DNA from: Zea mays
Lineage: Eukaryota > Streptophyta > Magnoliopsida > Poales > Poaceae
DNA: 64,000 nucleotides
Assembly: GCF_902167145.1 (NCBI RefSeq)
Contig: NC_050099.1
Location: 244,602,588-244,666,587, forward strand
Direction of reading: 5' to 3'
Of the stretch, positions 59,300-64,000 are shown piece by piece (the first letter of the stretch is position 1; every line of letters starts with the position of its first letter). Below the pieces are notes generated by a model that saw only the letters and a list, made by a program, of their open reading frames with translations, had not been told where the DNA came from and made no database searches. The position numbers and the translations under genes are program-made.

Positions 59300-62200
59300 T
59301 CACCACCCCACCACCAAACCGTCTCCGTCGCGCCTCCCGAATCCCCGTCGAATCCGAGCTCCCGGAGGCACCCGAGGCGCGGGCTCCCCAACCGCCTCCC
59401 GACCCCGCGGGCCTGCGCTGCGCACCGGTGAGCTCGATTCGCGGCGCCGGCGTCGCCTCTATTTCATTTCCATTTCCCGTTCGCTTCGTCGTTCCTCCGG
59501 CGAGAGAGGGAGCGAGGTGCATGTTCGAATCCCCTGCCATTTTCACCTTTTTTTCCCCCGGGCACATCAGATCGCGAGGCGCGCTGTAGCAGGCGATGCT
59601 TGCTGCGTGCTGCCTGCACGTTCCTTTTATTCGGCGGCGCCAGTGCCAAAGCAGCATGCCGCTGACGTTCTGGTGGTCTCACTGTTCGGCCTCAGCGTGT
59701 GCGCGACGCTGAAGAACGGCAGGTACCGCGGGGGTGTGATGCTGTCATTGGCTGTCTGCTCCATTCGCGCTGCCGTGAGGTTCTCGTAGTTTCAGTGGTT
59801 GTTTTTGGGTAATACTGTCGCGTTGTGCGTGCGTATGTGCTGGATTGGGGCCCTGCGTCTCTGCGGGAAATTTTGGTGCCGAATGTTCTCTTGTGATCCG
59901 AGTCATTGATTACGAGGTAAACCGTGCATGTGAGTCCTTTTGTTTTGGCCAATTAGATCACCAATTCAAACTCGGGGGGCTGACCAGGATACCGTAGCTA
60001 GCTCTAGCTTTTTGTCTTTGCATAGGTAGCCCAAATTTAGCGTGTAGCGCCGCTTGCTTTGGCTGTTCATGTTCCTGTGTGCCTCTGCATGTTTTTATTC
60101 CATAACGGCGAGTTCAAATTTTGGTATCATTTGCGGTTCTACTGTGTCTCTGTTTTCCTAAATGCTAATTGATCGGTTTCATGTTATGCTTACATGTTTG
60201 TCGGATGATACCAACAAGTGTTTTCATCTGCAAGTGAATGCATGTTTTTTTTTCTTTCTGAACAAACGTGATTGCTCAGGATATCTTTGATGAAATGATT
60301 GGATATTCTTTTTATGTACAACTTGGCACCAACTTTATGCAAAATATATACCACAGCACAGTTTCTTGCTGAACATATGAGAACCTTTTTTCACCATGTC
60401 CAGAAAATAATGCAGATTGGGGCATGGAGCTTAGCTGTTTCACTTTGCCTAAATAAAGTAATATATCATATCTCATCTAAATTTCATTCCCTTTTCTGTT
60501 TTTTTTCTTCCCAACAGCGACGAAAACAAAGAACTACTGATCAATATAAAATGGCTGTAAGCTTCAAATACTGGGACGATTGCTTGGATCCAGAGGATAT
60601 GAGATTGATGTGGCAGGATCCTGTTGTAAGTAAAGAGTGGAATGATGCTGGGGAAGAGCAAGGACAGAAAGTTCACCTGTCACGGGACCCTGATGGTGAA
60701 GCATATCTCACACAAACTGAAATGATGGTGAGGAGTCTGTTGAACTCCATGATATTGATAGCAATAGTTCTAGAATATTGGAATCCTATTGAAACCTGTC
60801 AAGTAAATCACCACTTCCCAACGTGCAATTCCGCCTTTTCAACTTTTCAAGTCTAAGCCACCAAAATTTCACTAAAGTTTGCCTAACATAAAGAAATTAT
60901 CAATACTATATTTAACAAAGTGGTTACCGAGTAAATCACCGGTTAGGAGTATTTGTTACAAAGCTATTTGAATTAAGTTTGCTAAGGCGCTAAGCTATGA
61001 AAATAAACAGTAAAGGTTCTTCTATATTCTAAGTTCTGTCTGTTTTTACGCAACTGTGGCTTTGAACTGATTCTTGTGTACATCCATTGGTTCTTTCAGG
61101 CAGTGGCGGCAATTACCGTCCATAGACATTTCAAATCGCAGCTAGACCCGGTATGCAGTATTAGCTCTATTTCTCCATGTTCAACAAGTAGTTGCACTTC
61201 CCTTTTTTCTCTGTGATCTCACGTCCATCAGTGAGTACAACTGCATGTTAACTTATTGGATAAGTAGAGTTTGGTTAGATGGATACGGAGTTTGTTTAGA
61301 TAGATAAGGATTTGGTTTGTTAAGATACTCCCTCCGTTCTTTTTTATTTCTCGCGTTTTAGTTAAAAAATGAACTAGCGAGCGACAAATATTCGAGAACG
61401 GAGGTAGTATTCGATAAGGTCGGCTGCTATCTCAGCCCTATAAATATAGTCCTCCAATCAATGAAAGATTAAGCAGGTAAGTAACTTGACCGTGCTTCCT
61501 CCAACGCAGCTACTGTTCACCATGTACTCTTCATCCGAGGTACTGTCCATCCACGGTGCCATTCACCTGTGCCTACTGTTCACCACGGTACGGCGTCTCT
61601 TCCAGACAACAGCCCTAACCCTAGGACAGACATCGAACTTACCACTCGTATTACCTCCGTAACCTTAATCCCAACACTTATTGTCATGACACATTCGCTG
61701 TGATGGTTCTCTAGAGTCTGGAGATACTAAATGAATGACGTGAGACAAAGTGGTCATATGTTCAGCAATCTTGTTACTGGTATGCATCACTGTGGATTTG
61801 CTGAATATGGCCTTTCTTCCCGTGCAGTATATGATAGGAGCACTTGCTGAAATTGCAAGTGGAAGGAGACTCTTTGTAGATACCTATGATCGCAAGACTA
61901 AAGAAACCAAGGTTGGCATACTGCAGGTGGCACCTGAAGTTGCTCAATGGCTTGGAAGGTAATCATGAAACCTTATTAGCACAATCTAGCAACAATCTCT
62001 GTCTTCTATGTTCTGAAGCTAAACTTATCATTTTCCTTGTTTTTAAGGGAACTAGGTTACAAGAGTTATGACATTGAAGATAATACTAATTTGCTGTACT
62101 GGCCTCTTGTGAATGTCTATTTTGGTGCTGCTTATGCAAAATGGCTCTTCTCTTGTGATGACAGGTATGTATTTTTACTTGGCACTATATGTTTTACTCA

Positions 62201-63485
62201 TATTATCATCTTTGATATTTCAGCAGTTAATACAATTATATTACAAAATGCTGCAGACAAAGAACTGAAGAATTTGTTGTTAGAGCATATAAAGGCGGCA
62301 AAAAGAAGGCTGCTCACAAATCAACTTCCCCCATCTTCCAGCGTTATCTTTATGTGAAAGAGAACCTGTTGTCTATAAGGTTTCTTTCTTAATATTTTAT
62401 TTTATATCACGTATCTAACTTTCTTACAGTTTTCAGTAATGTTCCTTAACTAATTTTATTTCTCTTAGCACTTGTGGCATATAGGATACCTGTTTTACAG
62501 TGCTTGATTTATTACAAGATTAGTAAACTTAAGTTAGGAGAAGATCCCTCAATCATTTAACATAGTCGGGTGCCTAGGACCTAAGCCAAACCTGACATGG
62601 CTGAAAGGGTTTAAGAATTAAGAGTTCAGTTGGATTCGTCCAAGTTCAAATTACTATAATATTTGAGTTCATTAAAAACAATTGCACTTAAACCTTAATG
62701 CTGCTAAATAACTATACGTCAAGATCGTTTCTGTTCATCTGACATGCTAAAGTATTAATGAAATGAACTAAGCAGTTTTGTAAGTAGCAACATGTACTTT
62801 TGCTGTTTTGCAATGACTGTATGGTGACTACTAACATATTCAGAACTTGAGCTCCATTCTGCTGGACTTTATATAATCTGAAATCTTCCTTTATGGCCAT
62901 AAAGCTGCCTACATCTCATTACATATAACATATTCCTTAAGGTCAACACAATAGAAACTACACAGCAAAAGTCCAGATGCCTCTTTTGCAGATAAAGCTA
63001 TGCGTTTGTTTCAAGTTTGAATTTAAACCTCATCTTCATCTGTGCACATTCATCTTCTGCCTTTGAAAGTTTGCCCCAGTTGACATACTATCGCTCACTA
63101 TTTTTTTGCAGACAACCAGAAATTTGCCATGACCTCGCTCCTGACCAAGAAAAACTGTCAAGCACAGGTTAGATTTTGCTTTGTTGCTATTTATGTTTCT
63201 ATATTTTCTTGTCTGAGATGCACGTGGTATTTATAGTTATGTGCAAAACATAAGGACATAGACCTTCTCCCCACTTAAAAAAACAGCTTATAACTTGACA
63301 TGATTTTTGACTCAGAATCACAGTTGATATATTGGGATTCCAAGGTATCAGAGGCTGATATGGATGCAATGTGGAAACATCCTGATGTGTATAAGGAGTG
63401 GATAAAATCTGGTGAGAGACGTGGAAATGTACGATTCTCCCATGATGCAAAGAACAGGCCTTACCTTTCTCGCGTTGAGGTGAAG
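59300..63485 (+). CDS. lysozyme/SLT-domain-like protein with repeated domain, 5' part of gene (continues beyond window)
   Basis: A leader exon ends near 59434 (CACCG before GTGAGC). Coding starts at ATG 60551 in the exon 60518-60727. Further exons: 61100-61150, 61828-61958, 62048-62164, 62257-62379, 63112-63167, 63316-63485. All have GT-AG borders and keep frame, giving 275 residues so far. Unit 1 (about 5-200) starts FKYWDDCLDPEDMRLMWQDP. It has AEIASGRR, TKVGILQVAPEVAQWLG, NVYFGAAYAKWLFSCDD and QRTEEFVVRAYKGGKKKA. Unit 2 starts at about 222 with a parallel LIYWDSKVSEADMDAMWKHP. Regions such as VGILQV and NVYFGAAYAKWL recall the lysozyme-like/SLT transglycosylase fold, a weak functional inference; similar two-unit proteins occur across plants. 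The substrate is unknown. The third coding intron holds a solo LTR. Confidence 0.7.
61257..61676. mobile_element. solo LTR, 420 bp, in an intron, TSD CTTAT
   Basis: It starts TGGATAAGTAGAGTTTGG and ends CTTAATCCCAACA (TG...CA), flanked by CTTAT at 61252-61256 and 61677-61681. It contains CCTATAAATATAG (TATA-like, near 61438), and a Stowaway MITE lies inside. It sits between exons ending 61150 and starting 61828. Confidence 0.85.
61328..61407. mobile_element. Stowaway MITE, 80 bp, TSD TA
   Basis: Ends CTCCCTCCGTTCT and AGAACGGAGGTAG are inverted, with TA on each side (61326-61327 and 61408-61409). CTCCCTCCGTTC is the standard Stowaway (Tc1/Mariner) terminus. It is nested in the solo LTR 61257-61676, so it is the younger of the two. 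Confidence 0.92.
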
Positions 63486-64000
63486 GTAAATAGGATTATA
63501 AATATTTGCAATAACTTATCTGCTTATGTCTAAAATCTTGAGTAATATATGTTCTTGTATAAATATCATATGTTTTTGCATAGAGTTACAGCCTTGTGCT
63601 TGTACACACATTCCCCCCAGTTTCTTTTGATTACATTGTTCAATAATGTTTTTGTAGTTCTATTTGTTCAAAGCCATATATTCAACACTATTTTTGTTGT
63701 TTTATTTGATGTTATGATTGCATATATCACTGATTTCGTATACTCATATACAATGATCATGTAAATTTGAGTTGGTCTATTATTATGTTGTACAAGTTAG
63801 GTATGGGAATCTTGTCGGGTCCCCGATCCCTGTCGGCGTCAGGTATGGCAAAAATTCCATCCCTGTGACAGGGAGCGGGGACAGAGATGGAGTTTTTTTT
63901 TCTAAATAAATGGGACGAGTATGGAGAGACATTTCCCCTAGGAATTTTCCCCGTTGCCAAGCCTAATATGGATGTCGTGTAACAGAACATATTGTATGGC
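63486..64000. other. intron sequence with a hAT-like repeat fragment
   Basis: This follows the donor GTAAATAG at 63486 and belongs to the next intron. 63798-63965 has GGGTCCCCGATCCC, CATCCCTGTGACAGGGAGCGGGGA and TTTCCCC words, the CG-rich subterminal composition seen in plant hAT-type elements and similar in style to 10437-10620. No full ends are identified. Confidence 0.45.

Noticed and set aside
58825..59789. Large plus- and minus-strand ORFs before the lysozyme-like gene
   Set aside because: Pro/Arg/His-rich frames caused by GC-rich promoter and leader DNA and the C23 run. The supported start codon is at 60551 after a leader intron.

Overview
The window looks like a stretch of a grass nuclear genome, most likely maize (Zea mays) or a close relative. 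The reasons are abundant nested LTR retrotransposons, including high-copy Opie/Ji-type Copia elements whose LTRs carry many CCGGAC(A/T)GTCCGG palindromes, Tourist and Stowaway MITEs, and low gene density. Genes have GT-AG introns and there is no bacterial organisation. The species call is from recognition, not from a search.

Layout. 1-952 is unassigned. 953-3505 holds two Opie-type LTRs in inverted orientation. 3525-10436 is a low-copy block (A) with a partial direct copy (A', 9217-10436). Block A carries MITEs, an 849-bp solo LTR and a ~40-bp minisatellite of about 20 units. 11255-11815 is a protein phosphatase 2C pseudogene cut by an Opie-type element. That older minus-strand element (Opie-A, 11816-35278) lacks its 5' end. 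It is interrupted by an intact minus-strand Opie-type element (Opie-C, 17577-26521, TSD GTTTA) and by a gag-only, Gypsy-like element (27594-35028, TSD TTGGT) that carries an antisense spliced gene. 36110-36600 holds a truncated copy of a defensin-like gene. A young plus-strand Opie-type element (Opie-B, 37471-46156, TSD GTTAC) follows. 46810-50220 is an inverted copy of block A that includes an apparently intact defensin-like gene (49330-49692, minus).

The right-hand 13 kb is gene space. A complete 14-exon gene for plastid-targeted NAD-dependent glyceraldehyde-3-phosphate dehydrogenase (GapCp type) lies on minus at 51245-55689. It is followed by a truncated Gypsy-like element with one LTR (56900-58411). 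The 5' part of a plus-strand gene with a repeated lysozyme/SLT-like domain (about 59300 to beyond 63485) runs off the window. Its introns carry a 420-bp solo LTR with a Stowaway MITE inside.

The genes do not form a pathway. The main story is structural. Duplicated blocks around a secreted cysteine-rich peptide gene flank a retrotransposon nest, and the copies act as empty-site controls for several insertions. The most unusual single item is the gag-only element with apparently identical LTRs, an internal tandem repeat and a long antisense two-exon gene with a Transposase_28-like segment.
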